Of a DNA stretch of 64,000 bases, positions 30,335 through 40,635 are shown one piece after another (the first letter of the stretch is position 1; the number at the start of each line of letters is the position of its first letter). This stretch comes from Antarcticibacterium sp. 1MA-6-2 (lineage in GTDB: Bacteria > Bacteroidota > Bacteroidia > Flavobacteriales > Flavobacteriaceae): the NCBI RefSeq assembly GCF_021535135.1, contig NZ_CP091036.1, positions 3,348,001-3,412,000 on the forward strand. Direction: 5' to 3'. The notes beneath the pieces are model-generated. The model searched no databases. It was not told the DNA's origin and saw nothing but the letters and a program-made list of their open reading frames with translations. The position numbers and the translations under genes were made by a program.

Positions 30335-33135
30335 TTAAAATGTGTAAGTGAGGTTAGCACCAAAGGTGGTTCCCTGATCAAAAGTCTCAACTACATTACT
30401 GAAGACTTCGGGAAACCTGATGTCCTGTGTTGGATCCTGAGTAAATAGTGACTTCTCATCGAGTATATTACTTATGCTAAGATTTAATCCCCAGTGATCA
30501 TTAAATTGGGTGTTCCAGGATAGATCCAGTTGATTTAGTGGTTTCTCATAAATTTCATCTGCTCCCTCAACCCCCACTGCATAGATCCTTTTTCCAAAAG
30601 TGTTAAAGATGATATTAATAGTGGATTCTGCTACATCGGTTTTATACAGCTCATAACCTACATCGGCATTTACGCCCCAATTGGAAGCTCCCTGTAGTTC
30701 TCTTTCCTTATTTGTAACTGCGGCAAAACGAGGGTTATTTACATCGGCAGTGGCAGTGGATGTCATTAATATTCCATTAAAACCAAAAGTTATTTTTTCC
30801 AGAACCGGACTTTTAAAGGTGGAGCCAAGATTCATTCTTGCTTCCAATTCTAATCCATATAAATATGCCTGGTCAAAATTGTCAAAAAATGTCCTGTACC
30901 CTACCGATGTTGACCTCACTAAACGTTCTATGGGATTTTCCAGGTATTTTCCAAAAGCCGTTAAGGCCAGCAATTGTGCGTTAGTTGGAAATACTTCATA
31001 CTTTAAATCAAAATTGTAATTACGCGAATTAAGCAGCGAGGGATTTCCTATTACCTGGTTTCCATCTCCATCCTGGTAAACTGTAGGGAGAATTTCCCTT
31101 AACCTTGGCCTGGTAGTGGTAATTGAAGCCGCTAGTCTTAAATTTGAAGTTTCATTTACTGTATATTTTGCGTTTAAGGAGGGGCTAAGGTCAAAAGGAT
31201 CATATGTAATAACCTCATAAGGAGTTTCAGGCCTGTCCAGCGGGCCTCTAAAAGTTATTTCCCGTGGGGCATATTCTCCTCTCAGCCCAAGATCGATAAG
31301 AAGATTTTCCCATTCTTTAATGACATTGAGATATCCTGCATTTATGTATTGGTCGATCTTGCTGGTCGCAGTAGGATCAAATGTGCTGTTGTAGGTAAGG
31401 AACCCCTGAGAAAAACCCTGCCGGAAAAAACTTTCGGGATCATTGGTGTTCAGGTTTGGTAAATTGGTTCCATTGGCCTGGACTGTAATGAACCTTGTGA
31501 AAAAGTCATACTGAAGCAGGTCAAAATTATGTCCTACTTTTATTTTAGTTTTAAAATTTCCCTCGTCATTCCTTTGCAGTCCTAATTCATATTCAACTCG
31601 TGTATTGTAATTAAGATTTTCCAGAGTTTGATAAAACTTGAAAGGATTTATACCGTTTGTAGTAATGTATTCAGCAGCTTCACCAACCCCGGCTGTACGA
31701 AGCACCCGGCGATCTGGAACATTGTTTTTTCCCATACTTCCCGAGCCACCAAAATGGATTTGATGTTTTTGGTTCGCCCATTCAAAATCGCCAACAAGTT
31801 GAATGGTGATTAGATCATTCTCAGTATACTTCATGTCTCTTATAAAGAAATCCCTGTTGTTAAGTTGAGTGAAACCATCATTTCTACTAAGCAGCCTCTC
31901 TTATGAAATTGGAGGTGTTCTGTAGATAAATGGTATTAAATTCAAGCTTAAGTTTTTCAAACCGATTATAGTTTAAAGAGAATAAAGATGATTTTTGAGT
32001 AGTATATTCAAAGGTTTCACTCCTAAAATCCTGGCCGGAGCTTCCTTCAGAATTTAAAGTGCGTTCAAGTCCACTTTGTCTTCTGTGAGAATTCCTGTAG
32101 TTTATTCCAAGAAAATACCCCAAATTTTCTTTGTCGTTGCTGTAGATTCTCTGTCCATGGGTAAAACCAAAGCGGGTATCCAATGGAGCATTTTTTGTCT
32201 CCGGAGTCCAGGAGGTGTTAAATAATTCAGCTGATTCCCCGGCATTTGCGCGGTGACTAAATCTATTACGTTCAAAAACGGCTAGGTAATTCACGACCTC
32301 CCCCTGTAAATCCAAAATATTCTGAATCCCCGCTATCATCAGTTTTAAATTCCTGGAAAGTAGTGTTGGTATTATAATTCACTCCTACGTTAACAGTAGT
32401 GACAGAGGAAGAGGGAGCTGTTTTTGTATCCAGTACAAATGTCGCTCCTGCAAAATCCTGATACAGCTCTGGGCTGAAAGTTTTGAAAACATCTACAGAA
32501 CTCACAATATTAGTTGAAATGTAACTTAAGGGAATGATCTTAAAATCAGGATCTGATGAGGCAAGTGGCAGGCCATTTACCATTAAATAATTATATCTGT
32601 CATCAAGGCCACGAACAAAAATCCCGCGATCCTGCACAGTTGTTATACCTGAGACTTTGGAAAGTCCCTGTTCTACAGTATTAACTGCTTTTCGGGATAG
32701 TTCTTCAGCTCCAATAGATTGTTTTATTGTAATAGCCTTTTTTTGCTCCAGAAGTAATGCTACTTCAGAATCTCTTCTTGAGACAGTTGAAATTACAACC
32801 TCATCCAAAGCGGCAGCACTCGCCCCAAGCTCTGCATTAATTTCAGTCACTTTTCCCGGAGAAACTACAACATTGGGTATTTCACGCACTTCGTATCCCA
32901 CAAAGCTAAAGGAGACCGTATAAGTCCCGGGATCGAGTTTGCCCAGGGCGAACAATCCGTCAATATCAGACATTGTTCCAAGAGATGTTCCTTTAATAAC
33001 TATGTTGGCGAAGGGAAGAGGTTCTCCATTCATTTCCCCATCAGTCAACTTCCCTGCAATCGTTCCCTGAGTCGACTCCTGCGCGTTTAAAATTGAGCTT
33101 AAAAAAACAGCTGCTATAATTAAAATTCTGTTCAT
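30335..33135 (-). CDS. TonB-dependent receptor, SusC-like with carboxypeptidase-regulatory domain (frameshifted twice)
   Basis: Outer-membrane importer driven by TonB-ExbBD. The start at 33135 (MNRILIIAAVFLSSILNAQE) gives a signal peptide, then a regulatory-like domain (about 25-105), plug domain (VLDEVVISTVSRRDSEVALLLEQ; GIFVRGLDDRYNYLMVNGLPL) and a long barrel ending TFGANLTYTF. Two RCCGGY lesions split it: GCTAGGT at 32281-32287 (restores GGGRELPAVFERNRF) and ACTAAGC at 31886-31892 (restores REAAGRNDGFTQL). Corrected length is about 933 residues. First gene of an operon with a beta-helix lipoprotein, a small lipoprotein and a sorting-domain protein. Confidence 0.9.
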
Positions 33136-33437
33136 TATGTGGTTTAATTCTATGCAGCAAATTAACCACCCCATTTCGGCCTGAAGCTTACGTAAACTTT
33201 AACTTTGCGTTAAGCAGGCCGGAAGAAATGTTATATTAAAGTTTCGAAACTCCCATCAGGTTTTATTTTAATAATCTTCAGTAATACCCAAAACACCTGT
33301 ACAACTGTGATACATAAGGAAGCAGAGAAAAAATATCCATGTATTATTTGTTAACCCAATGTTACCACCGTGTTTGTACTTAAGAGCAGATGATCAATTT
33401 TATCTTACTTTTGTTAATGAATGATTATCATAACCCT
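33136..33437. other. Divergent regulatory region between TonB receptor and response regulator
   Basis: About 300 nt with no gene. It must hold the minus-strand receptor promoter and the plus-strand regulator promoter. A string TAAACTTTAACTTTGCGTTAAG lies near 33194 with repeated TTAA/CTTT units, a possible regulator site, but I cannot assign it. Confidence 0.5.
33406..33413 (+). promoter_or_regulatory. -7 promoter element deciding the response-regulator start
   Basis: TACTTTTG fits TAnnTTTG. Transcription would begin around 33420, which rules out upstream start codons at 33390 and supports the ATG at 33438. Confidence 0.55.
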
Positions 33438-34121
33438 ATGAAGAAAAAGGATATTTTAATACTGTTAGTAGACGACGAACCAGATATTCTGGAAATCGTG
33501 AGCTACAATCTTTCGGCAGAAGGTTATTCTGTTATCACTGCGGAAAATGGCGTGAAAGCAGTTAAGCTGGCCCGGAAAAAGAAGCCTCATCTTATAATCC
33601 TGGATGTGATGATGCCGGAAATGGATGGCATAGAAGCTTGTGAACAAATTAGAAAGATTCCGGAACTTGGTGATACAATTATTACTTTTCTCACTGCCAG
33701 GGGTGAAGATTATTCGCAAATGGCAGGTTTTGACGCAGGAGCCGATGATTATATAACAAAGCCTATAAAGCCAAAGGTGCTTACGAGCAAAGTGAAAGCA
33801 TTGCTGCGAAGATTTAAAGATAATACTGGAAGCTCCAACATAGTTACTATTGGTAATTTAACTATTAACAGGGATGAATACAAGATCATTAAAGATGATG
33901 AAGAACTCATACTTCCCCGTAAAGAATTTGAATTACTTTCCCTGTTAGCATCAACTCCGGGAAAAGTTTTTAAAAGAGAAGAAATCCTGGATAAGGTATG
34001 GGGAAATGAAGTTGTGGTAGGCGGTAGAACCATTGATGTTCACATAAGAAAATTGCGGGAAAAAATAGGAGACGATAGTTTTAAGACCGTTAAAGGAGTA
34101 GGATACAAGTTCGTAGTATAA
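33438..34121 (+). CDS. OmpR/PhoB-family response regulator
   Basis: Two-component regulator of 227 residues (start MKKKDILILL). The receiver domain (about 5-120) has the acidic DDEPD pocket, phospho-acceptor Asp in LIILDVMMPE, and Lys in YITKPI; the winged-helix domain (about 135-227) reads LILPRKEFELLSLLASTPGKVF and DVHIRKLREKIG, ending VKGVGYKFVV. It overlaps the kinase gene by one base (TAATG). The pair resembles PhoB/PhoR most; it is divergent to the TonB receptor operon and may control it, perhaps in phosphate limitation, which is inference only. Confidence 0.92.
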   Translation: MKKKDILILLVDDEPDILEIVSYNLSAEGYSVITAENGVKAVKLARKKKPHLIILDVMMPEMDGIEACEQIRKIPELGDTIITFLTARGEDYSQMAGFDAGADDYITKPIKPKVLTSKVKALLRRFKDNTGSSNIVTIGNLTINRDEYKIIKDDEELILPRKEFELLSLLASTPGKVFKREEILDKVWGNEVVVGGRTIDVHIRKLREKIGDDSFKTVKGVGYKFVV

Positions 34122-35179
34122 TGCCCGATTTTAAGAGATCATATAAATTTGCCGTAAAGACTTCCTTCTTTATTACCATTTTTCTTACGCTGCTTGTAGG
34201 TGTATTTTTATTCATACAGTATGATCTTGAATGGTTGCCCATCTTAAGTTTTGCTGTAACCTCTTATCTCTTTTCTTTTTTTATCATCCAATACAGGGTA
34301 GAGCATTTCATTTACAAACGGGTAAAGAAGATATATGATAATGTTACTTTACTGGATGCTACTACTCTAAGGCCAAGCCCTATTACTACAGATATGGCTA
34401 CCCTCACCAGGGAAGTTGAAAAATTTGCTGCAGATAAGAAACTCGAAATTGAAACTTTACAAATAAGGGAAACCTATCGTAAGGAATTTATGGGAAACGT
34501 CTCTCACGAATTGAAAACACCACTGTTCACAGTTCAGGGATATATTCTTACTCTCCTGGATGGGGCTTTAAAAGATAAGGCGGTAAGGAAAAAATATCTC
34601 CAGCGGGCGAATAAAGGAGTGGAGAGGCTCATTTATATTGTAAAGGACCTGGATATGATAACAAAGCTCGAAGCGGGTGATCTCCATTTGAACATGGAAA
34701 ATTTCAATATTGTTGAAGTGGTTCAAAGCTCTTTTGACCTGCTGGAAATGAAAGCTGCTAAAAGAAACATCACCCTTACTTTTGATATGGATTATGAAGC
34801 ACCTATTTTGGTATACGGTGATAAGGAAAGGATACAACAGGTAATAACCAATTTGGTAGTCAATTCTATTAAGTATGGTAAAAAGGGAGGTACAACTGAA
34901 GTGAATATTGAAAACCTTATTAAAAATAAGATTATAGTAAGGGTGACCGACAATGGTGAAGGAATACAAAAAGCCCACATTCCCAGATTATTTGAACGGT
35001 TTTACCGGGTTGATAAGAGTGGATCCAGGAAAGAAGGAGGATCGGGTCTGGGTCTTTCAATAGTAAAACACATTATTGAAGCTCATAATGAAAAGATCTA
35101 TGTAGAGAGCGTTTTTGGGGTGGGAAGTGAATTCTCATTTACCCTCGAAAAGAGTAAAAACACTTTTAAACCTAGTTAA
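34121..35179 (+). CDS. Membrane sensor histidine kinase, PhoR-like
   Basis: 352 residues with two N-terminal membrane helices (about 15-30 and 37-55) and almost no periplasmic loop, so sensing is probably within the membrane or via partners, as in PhoR with PstSCAB-PhoU. Phospho-acceptor His in GNVSHELKTPLFTVQGY (H-box), N-box NLVVNSIKYG, G1 DNGEGI, F-box LFERFYR and G2 GGSGLGLSIVKHI are all intact. Coupled to the upstream regulator gene. Confidence 0.92.
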   Translation: MPDFKRSYKFAVKTSFFITIFLTLLVGVFLFIQYDLEWLPILSFAVTSYLFSFFIIQYRVEHFIYKRVKKIYDNVTLLDATTLRPSPITTDMATLTREVEKFAADKKLEIETLQIRETYRKEFMGNVSHELKTPLFTVQGYILTLLDGALKDKAVRKKYLQRANKGVERLIYIVKDLDMITKLEAGDLHLNMENFNIVEVVQSSFDLLEMKAAKRNITLTFDMDYEAPILVYGDKERIQQVITNLVVNSIKYGKKGGTTEVNIENLIKNKIIVRVTDNGEGIQKAHIPRLFERFYRVDKSGSRKEGGSGLGLSIVKHIIEAHNEKIYVESVFGVGSEFSFTLEKSKNTFKPS

Positions 35180-36195
35180 AAGGTTCAAAACTGCCTAAGC
35201 CTTTATATACTGCAATATCCTCAAGTTTAATTAAATTGAATTCCCCCTGTTTACAACCTGCCGCCAAATTGTTTTTTATCAATCTCTTTGCGAGATATAA
35301 TTGTTCGTACTGGCCGAGAGTGGGAATAACAAATAGTTGTTTTTTCAGTTTTGCAAGGTCCATTAGTGTAGTGTAGCCGGGGCGTGTAATAACAATTTTA
35401 CTGGCATTAAGTAAATCCTGCAGTTCCCTGGATTGTAAAAAATTATAAATAACTAAATTTTCATCTTCAGTAACCTTTAGTTCAGGTTCCACCACACCTC
35501 TTACTATTGCTACTTTTTGCGGGATACCTTTAAGATGTTTTAAAAGTTTTTCCTCCAGCATAGATCGCTGAGGTTCTGGACCCGAAAGTACTGCTGTAAT
35601 ATCATATTTAGTAGCAACATTTTCCTTCTGAAATCTACTAAGGTGCCCCAAATATTTTATCGGGATCTTAAAACTATGGTTATGACCCATTTTCCCGCTT
35701 AGGGAGGGTTCTTCAGCAACATCGGGGATCCATAACTCATCAAATTTTTTAATGTAGTTCTGCTGAATTTTACTGCTTAAAAAAGTCGTAATTCCTGAAA
35801 GTACTTTTACCTGATGGGTAATAAAAACTGATGGCACCAGGAGCGACCTGGCTCCCCATCGATTATCGGAAATTATTCCTGTAATTCCCTCTTTCCGAAC
35901 TATTTCCCTAACGACCTTTTTTTCTTCAGAAATAGTCCTTAAGATGTGAGGTGTATTCAGCAATAGTTTCCATTTTAAGAAGTAGGCCTTTTTAGAATAA
36001 ACTATGTTATAGGAAGGAAGATGAAAATATTGAAGATCCGGAAATTCCTTCCGAAGAATTTGAAGAGCAGCACCATCTGATGCGAGAACCTAGTTCAAAA
36101 TCCTGACCTATAAGTTCATTAATGACCGGAATGCACCGGGTAGCATGTCCCAGGCCCCAGTTTAGAGGTGCAACCAGGATTTTCTTTTTAGGCAT
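35172..36195 (-). CDS. MurG-like glycosyltransferase (GT28 type, frameshifted)
   Basis: GT-B-fold glycosyltransferase of the MurG-like type. It starts at 36195 with the glycine-rich acceptor loop KKILVAPLNWGLGHATRCIPVI, breaks at ACCTAGT (36088-36094, an RCCGGY lesion restoring FEPVLASDGAALQIL), then continues to the C-terminal donor site KIVITRPGYTTLMDLAKLKKQ and LGQYEQLYLAKRL. Corrected length is about 341 residues. The substrate is not evident; MurG itself is usually in the division cluster, so this is a paralog with another acceptor. It converges on the PhoR-like gene with an 8-nt overlap. Confidence 0.82.
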
Positions 36196-36286
36196 ATACA
36201 AATATAGAATCATTAAGCTAAAGCAGTTGGAAAGGTTTTGCATCTTTTTGATCGATTTTAACTAATTTTAGCCCAAAATTAGATCT

Positions 36287-36961
36287 GTGGGGAGTAAGAA
36301 TAAGCTTAAGAGATTTCGGGAAAACGAAAAGTTTGAAAATGTAGTGCAGCCTTCAAGAGAGGAAATCGTGGAGGGTGCTTATCCTTTAAAAGGAAACTGG
36401 AACAAAGATTTCTTTAAAAACGAGAACCCCATTGTTTTGGAACTGGGTTGTGGGAAAGGGGAATACAGTGTGGCACTGGCCATGCAACATCCCAATAAGA
36501 ACTTTATTGGTATAGATATAAAAGGTGCCAGGTTTTGGAGAGGGGCCAAAACAGCTCTGGAAGAAGAACTTAATAACGTGGGTTTCATTCGTACTCAAAT
36601 AGAATTGGTAGATCTTCTATTTGAAGAAGGCGAGGTAGACGAAATTTGGATAACCTTTCCTGATCCTCAGATAAAATACAAACGCACAAAACATAGGTTA
36701 ACCAATACTGAATTTCTAAAAAAGTATAAGAGAATTTTAAAATCAGGTGGAATGGTAAATCTAAAAACCGACAGCGAATTTATGCACGGTTACACTTTAG
36801 GGCTTCTTCACGGGGAAGGTCATGAGATCATTCAGGCAAACCATGACGTCTATAAAAATGAATATTCTCCAAAAGAAGTGACGGGAATACAAACATTCTA
36901 CGAAAAACAGTACCTTGAACAGGGAAAACCTATTACTTACATTCAGTTTAAGATAAAATAA
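36287..36961 (+). CDS. trmB: tRNA (guanine-N7)-methyltransferase
   Basis: Makes m7G46 in the tRNA variable loop using S-adenosylmethionine. The 224 residues include the SAM motif VLELGCGKGEYSVAL (about 48-62), GIDIKGARFWRGAKTA, and the signature ITFPDPQIKYKRTKHRL (about 125-141). The GTG start is chosen because MGSKNKLKRF is the conserved flavobacterial N-terminus and no upstream ATG fits. Complete. Confidence 0.95.
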   Translation: MGSKNKLKRFRENEKFENVVQPSREEIVEGAYPLKGNWNKDFFKNENPIVLELGCGKGEYSVALAMQHPNKNFIGIDIKGARFWRGAKTALEEELNNVGFIRTQIELVDLLFEEGEVDEIWITFPDPQIKYKRTKHRLTNTEFLKKYKRILKSGGMVNLKTDSEFMHGYTLGLLHGEGHEIIQANHDVYKNEYSPKEVTGIQTFYEKQYLEQGKPITYIQFKIK

Positions 36962-36965
36962 CACT

Positions 36966-37589
36966 TTGGAGGAAACTAAACTTTTCCTTATCACCTATTT
37001 TGCCGCTCTAATTGGAGTGGTACCGCCCGGTTTGGTTAATATGACTGTGGCCAAAACCTGTGTTGAAAGTGGCAAAAAAAATGGAATGTATGTGGCCATT
37101 GGAGCCACAATTGTAGTTTTCTTTCAGGCTCTTATTGCAGTTTTGCTGGCCCGGTATATTTTTAATAATCCCTTCGTGAGGAATATTTTGTTACGGGCAG
37201 GACTGGTAATTTTTATTCTTCTCACCGTTTATTTTTTCGTAAAAGCAAGGAGGGATCCTCACATTGCAACTCATTCTACAAAGGCTAATTCCAATAGTAT
37301 CTTCAAAGGAATGCTGGTTGCGGTTCTTAATATTTTTCCTATTCCATATTTCGTCGCATTGGGAGCAGCTTTAAACGTAGGAGGGGATATTTCTCATGAC
37401 TGGACTTTAATGATCTCGTTTGTCCTTGCTGCAACAATGGGAACTTTTACGACACTCTATTTTTACGTTTTATCCTTTATTCAAATAGAAGATAAGACAG
37501 CTTTGATTACTCGCTACTCTAATTATTTTATGGCATTCCTCATGCTGTTATTGGTAATAATAACTCTCATCAGGATCTTCTATTACTAA
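36966..37589 (+). CDS. LysE-family transporter
   Basis: Six-helix inner-membrane exporter of the LysE/RhtB type. The 207 residues start at a TTG 4 nt after trmB; the first helix has the family pattern FAALIGVVPPGLVNMTVAKTC (20 or so residues, about 10-30), and further helices lie near 42-62, 70-88, 115-135, 145-170 and 185-205. It overlaps the next gene by one base. Substrate unknown. Confidence 0.82.
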   Translation: MEETKLFLITYFAALIGVVPPGLVNMTVAKTCVESGKKNGMYVAIGATIVVFFQALIAVLLARYIFNNPFVRNILLRAGLVIFILLTVYFFVKARRDPHIATHSTKANSNSIFKGMLVAVLNIFPIPYFVALGAALNVGGDISHDWTLMISFVLAATMGTFTTLYFYVLSFIQIEDKTALITRYSNYFMAFLMLLLVIITLIRIFYY

Positions 37590-37942
37590 TGGAACAAAAG
37601 GAGAATTTCTTTGAAAAGGTTTATGAGGTCGTCAAAAAGATCCCTGCCGGGAGAGTTACTTCCTATGGTGCAATTGCCCGATACCTTGGCTCCACGGGAA
37701 GTTCGCGAATGGTAGGATGGGCATTAAATAATTCTCATCGGATCGAGTCTGTACCTGCCCAACGGGTTGTAAATCGTTTCGGGATGCTTACCGGGAAACA
37801 TCATTTTGGAGGTACTACAGCTATGCAACAAATGCTGGAAAGTGAGGGTGTAGAGATCAGGGAAAATCAGGTGCAGGATTTTGAAAAGATATTTTGGGAT
37901 CCTTCTATTGAACTTGGGCGGGAAGAGGATCTTTTACAATAG
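37589..37942 (+). CDS. Alkyltransferase-like (Atl) protein, MGMT fold without the catalytic cysteine
   Basis: 117-residue DNA-binding domain of the methylguanine methyltransferase fold. The helix-turn-helix (RVTSYGAIARYLGSTGSSRMVGWAL, about 22-46) and the core are clear, but the active-site PCHRV is replaced by PAQRVVN (about 57-63), so it cannot accept the alkyl group. Such Atl proteins bind O6-alkylguanine and hand it to nucleotide excision repair. Translationally coupled to the LysE gene by a one-base overlap. Confidence 0.88.
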   Translation: MEQKENFFEKVYEVVKKIPAGRVTSYGAIARYLGSTGSSRMVGWALNNSHRIESVPAQRVVNRFGMLTGKHHFGGTTAMQQMLESEGVEIRENQVQDFEKIFWDPSIELGREEDLLQ

Positions 37943-38122
37943 TCTGGAGTTATTATTGCATCAGTCAATTATAGTTTAATTCCTTCATAATCTTAGGTAT
38001 TCCCCTTATATTTGCATTTAGAATGAATCTACATAAGAGGTTATCAAATTAATAGAGATACTATAATCAAATTTACTTTAGATAACCAATGCAAAAAGCA
38101 TAATTGCAAATAAGATTTTAAG

Positions 38123-39252
38123 ATGAAACTAGATAGAAAAGAAATATTAGCTGCCCTGGAAACCATTAGCATAGCCGGAGAAGGGAAAAATATGGTGGAA
38201 AGTGGTGCAGTACAAAATGTGATGACATTTGGTGATGAGGTTGTGGTAGACCTCGTCTTAACTACACCTGCATTACATATTAAAAAAAGAGCTGAAGTAG
38301 ATATTCTTAAGACTATTCATGAAAAAGTATACGAGAAAGCTAAAGTAAAGGTTAATATAAAGGTTGAGAATGCTGATAAACCTAAGATAAAAGGAAAATC
38401 TATTCCCGGAATAAAGAATATTATTGCGGTTGCTTCGGGAAAAGGTGGAGTAGGGAAGTCTACAGTTACCGCCAATCTTGCCGTGACACTGGCAAAAATG
38501 GGCTTTAATGTAGGTCTTCTGGATGCCGATATCTACGGTCCTTCAATGCCTATTATGTTTGACGTGGAAGTTGAAAGACCATTATCTGTTAACGTAGACG
38601 GAAAGTCAAAAATGAAACCCGTAGAAAATTACGGAGTAAAAATGCTTTCTATAGGATTTTTTACTAAGCCTAACCAGGCTGTGGTATGGAGAGGTCCCAT
38701 GGCAGCAAAAGCCTTAAATCAGATGATTTTTGATGCAGCCTGGGGAGAACTGGATTTCTTGTTGATAGATCTTCCTCCCGGTACAGGAGATATCCATCTC
38801 TCAATAATGCAGTCTCTTCCAATTACTGTGCTGTAATAGTAAGTACGCCTCAAAAAATGGCTTTGGCCGATGCAAAAAGAGGGGTTAGCATGTTTCAACA
38901 GGAAAGCATCAGTGTTCCGGTTTTGGGAATTATAGAAAACATGGCCTATTTCACTCCTGAAGAGCTTCCCGGGAATAAATATTATATCTTCGGTGAAAAG
39001 GGAGCCAGAAATCTTGCTGAAGATATGGACGTACCTTTTCTGGGAGAACTTCCCCTGGTGCAGAGCATACGAGAAGCTGGGGACATAGGAAGGCCTGCTG
39101 CTTTGCAAACAGCAACGCCTCTTGAAACAGCCTTTGAAAAAATTACTCAAAATGTGGTGCAGGAGACAGTGAACAGAAACAAAAGCCTTCCGCCAACAGA
39201 AGCCATAAAGATTACTACCATGGCAGGTTGTAGTGCAGTTAAAAAGAAATAG
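38123..39252 (+). CDS. mrp: Mrp/NBP35-family iron-sulfur carrier ATPase (frameshifted)
   Basis: P-loop ATPase that carries Fe-S clusters to target proteins. N-terminal MIP18-like domain (about 1-85), then the deviant Walker A GKGGVGKSTVTANLA (about 109-123), DADIYGPSM and WRGPMAAKAL in the first frame; the second frame resumes VIVSTPQKMALADAKRG with IENMAYF. The break at 38824-38828 (ACTGT) fits an RCCGGY lesion: ACCGGT restores PITGAVIVSTPQ. Note that the CxxC usually found after IENM (MSYF.C..C) is absent here, and the C-terminus ends AGCSAVKKK. NifU-C follows directly. Confidence 0.9.
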
Positions 39253-39492
39253 ATGAACACAGAAGAAATTAAAATAAATGTCGAGAAAGCTTTAGCTGAA
39301 ATCCGTCCTTTTTTACAAAGTGACGGAGGCGATATTTCTCTTGTTTCCATTGAGGATGACCGTCTTGTGAAGGTGCAGCTTTTGGGAGCTTGTGTAGGGT
39401 GTCACGTGAATACAATGACTTTAAAGTCAGGAGTGGAAATGACCATCAAGAGATACGTCCCGCAAATAGAAGAAGTAGTGAATGTAGGGTAA
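39253..39492 (+). CDS. NifU C-terminal-domain scaffold protein
   Basis: 79-residue Fe-S scaffold consisting only of the NifU-C domain: LAEIRPFLQSDGGDISLVSIE and the cluster-binding CVGCHVNTMTLKSGVE (Cys-x-x-Cys). The ATG directly follows the Mrp stop codon, so both act together in Fe-S cluster assembly or delivery. Complete. Confidence 0.93.
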   Translation: MNTEEIKINVEKALAEIRPFLQSDGGDISLVSIEDDRLVKVQLLGACVGCHVNTMTLKSGVEMTIKRYVPQIEEVVNVG

Positions 39493-39521
39493 AATCTTCC
39501 CCTTTTTAGAATTCAAATATA

Positions 39522-40581
39522 ATGATCAAAACAGATATAATTATAATAGGGGCTACCCACAGGCCTATTTGCCGTTTTTGAAGCAGGATTATTAAAATTA
39601 AAATGCCACCTTATAGATGCATTGCCACAGCCGGGAGGTCAATGTTCTGAGATCTATCCAAAGAAACCTATTTATGATATTCCGGGTTTTCCTGAAGTTT
39701 TAGCAGGAGACCTTGTTAGCAATCTTATGGAGCAAATAAAGCCCTTTGATCCCGGTTTTACATTAGGAGAAAGAGCTGAAACCCTGGAAAAACTGGAGGA
39801 CGGTAGTTTTATCGTTACAACTTCACGAGGTACAAAGCATCACGCCCCGGTCGTGGTGATCGCTGGCGGACTTGGAAGTTTTGAACCCAGAAAACCACCT
39901 ATTCCTTCCATAGGGGATTACGAAGACAAGGGCGTGGCTTATATAATTAAAGATCCTGAAGTTTATAGAAATAAAAGAGTTGTTATTGCTTACGGTGGAG
40001 ATTCTGCGCTGGATTGGTCAATTTTTCTTTCTAATGTAGCAAGTGAGGTTTCCCTTGTGCACAGGAGAAAAGACTTTAGAGGCGCGTTAGATTCTGTTGA
40101 AAAAGTTGAAGAACTTTCAAAAATAGGCAGGATCAAATTGATTACTGATGCTGAGGTTGTTGATCTTAAAGGTGAAAATGAACTGGAAACAGTGATCATC
40201 AGGCACAAAGGTCAGGCTACCGATGAGGAGGAGAAACCTACAGATCATTTTATTCCTTTATTTGGTTTGTCACCCAAGTTAGGTCCAATAGGTGACTGGG
40301 GACTGGAGATTGAAAAGAATGCTATTAAAGTAAATAATTCTTACGATTACCAGACAAACATCCCTGGCGTTTATGCAATTGGAGATGTAAATACTTACCC
40401 CGGAAAATTAAAGCTCATCCTTTGCGGTTTTCACGAGGCTGCTATTATGTGTCAAAGTGCTTACCAACGTATTTTTCCTGATAAGAAGTACGTGATGAAA
40501 TACACTACTGTTAGTGGTGTAGATGGTTTTGACGGTTCCAGAAAAGAAGCTAAAAGAGAAGTTGTAAAAAGTATTAATTAG
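39522..40581 (+). CDS. Ferredoxin-NADP reductase, thioredoxin-reductase-like (frameshifted)
   Basis: FAD- and NADPH-binding flavoprotein that reduces ferredoxin. It starts MIKTDIIIIGA, breaks at GCTACC (39552-39557; an RCCGGY lesion restoring the FAD fingerprint GAGPTGLFAVFEAG), then continues LPQPGGQCSEIYPKKPIYDIPG, the NADPH site VVIAYGGDSALDWSI and the FAD C-terminal motif PGVYAIGDVNTYPGKLKLI. About 352 residues corrected, lacking the CxxC of thioredoxin reductase, which fits the type 2 ferredoxin-NADP reductase family. A ferredoxin gene lies 54 nt downstream. Confidence 0.88.
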
Positions 40582-40591
40582 TAACAAAAAT

Positions 40592-40624
40592 AGACCTCAC
40601 AGGTTTTTAAAACCTGTGAGGTCT
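40592..40624. repeat. 33-nt perfect palindromic hairpin between reductase and ferredoxin genes
   Basis: AGACCTCACAGGTTTT and AAAACCTGTGAGGTCT are exact inverted repeats around one T. It lies 10 nt after the reductase stop and 12 nt before the ferredoxin start. I recall very similar sequences as dispersed palindromes in flavobacterial genomes; it could also attenuate or stabilise the mRNA. Confidence 0.75.
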
Positions 40625-40635
40625 GCTTGTATACC

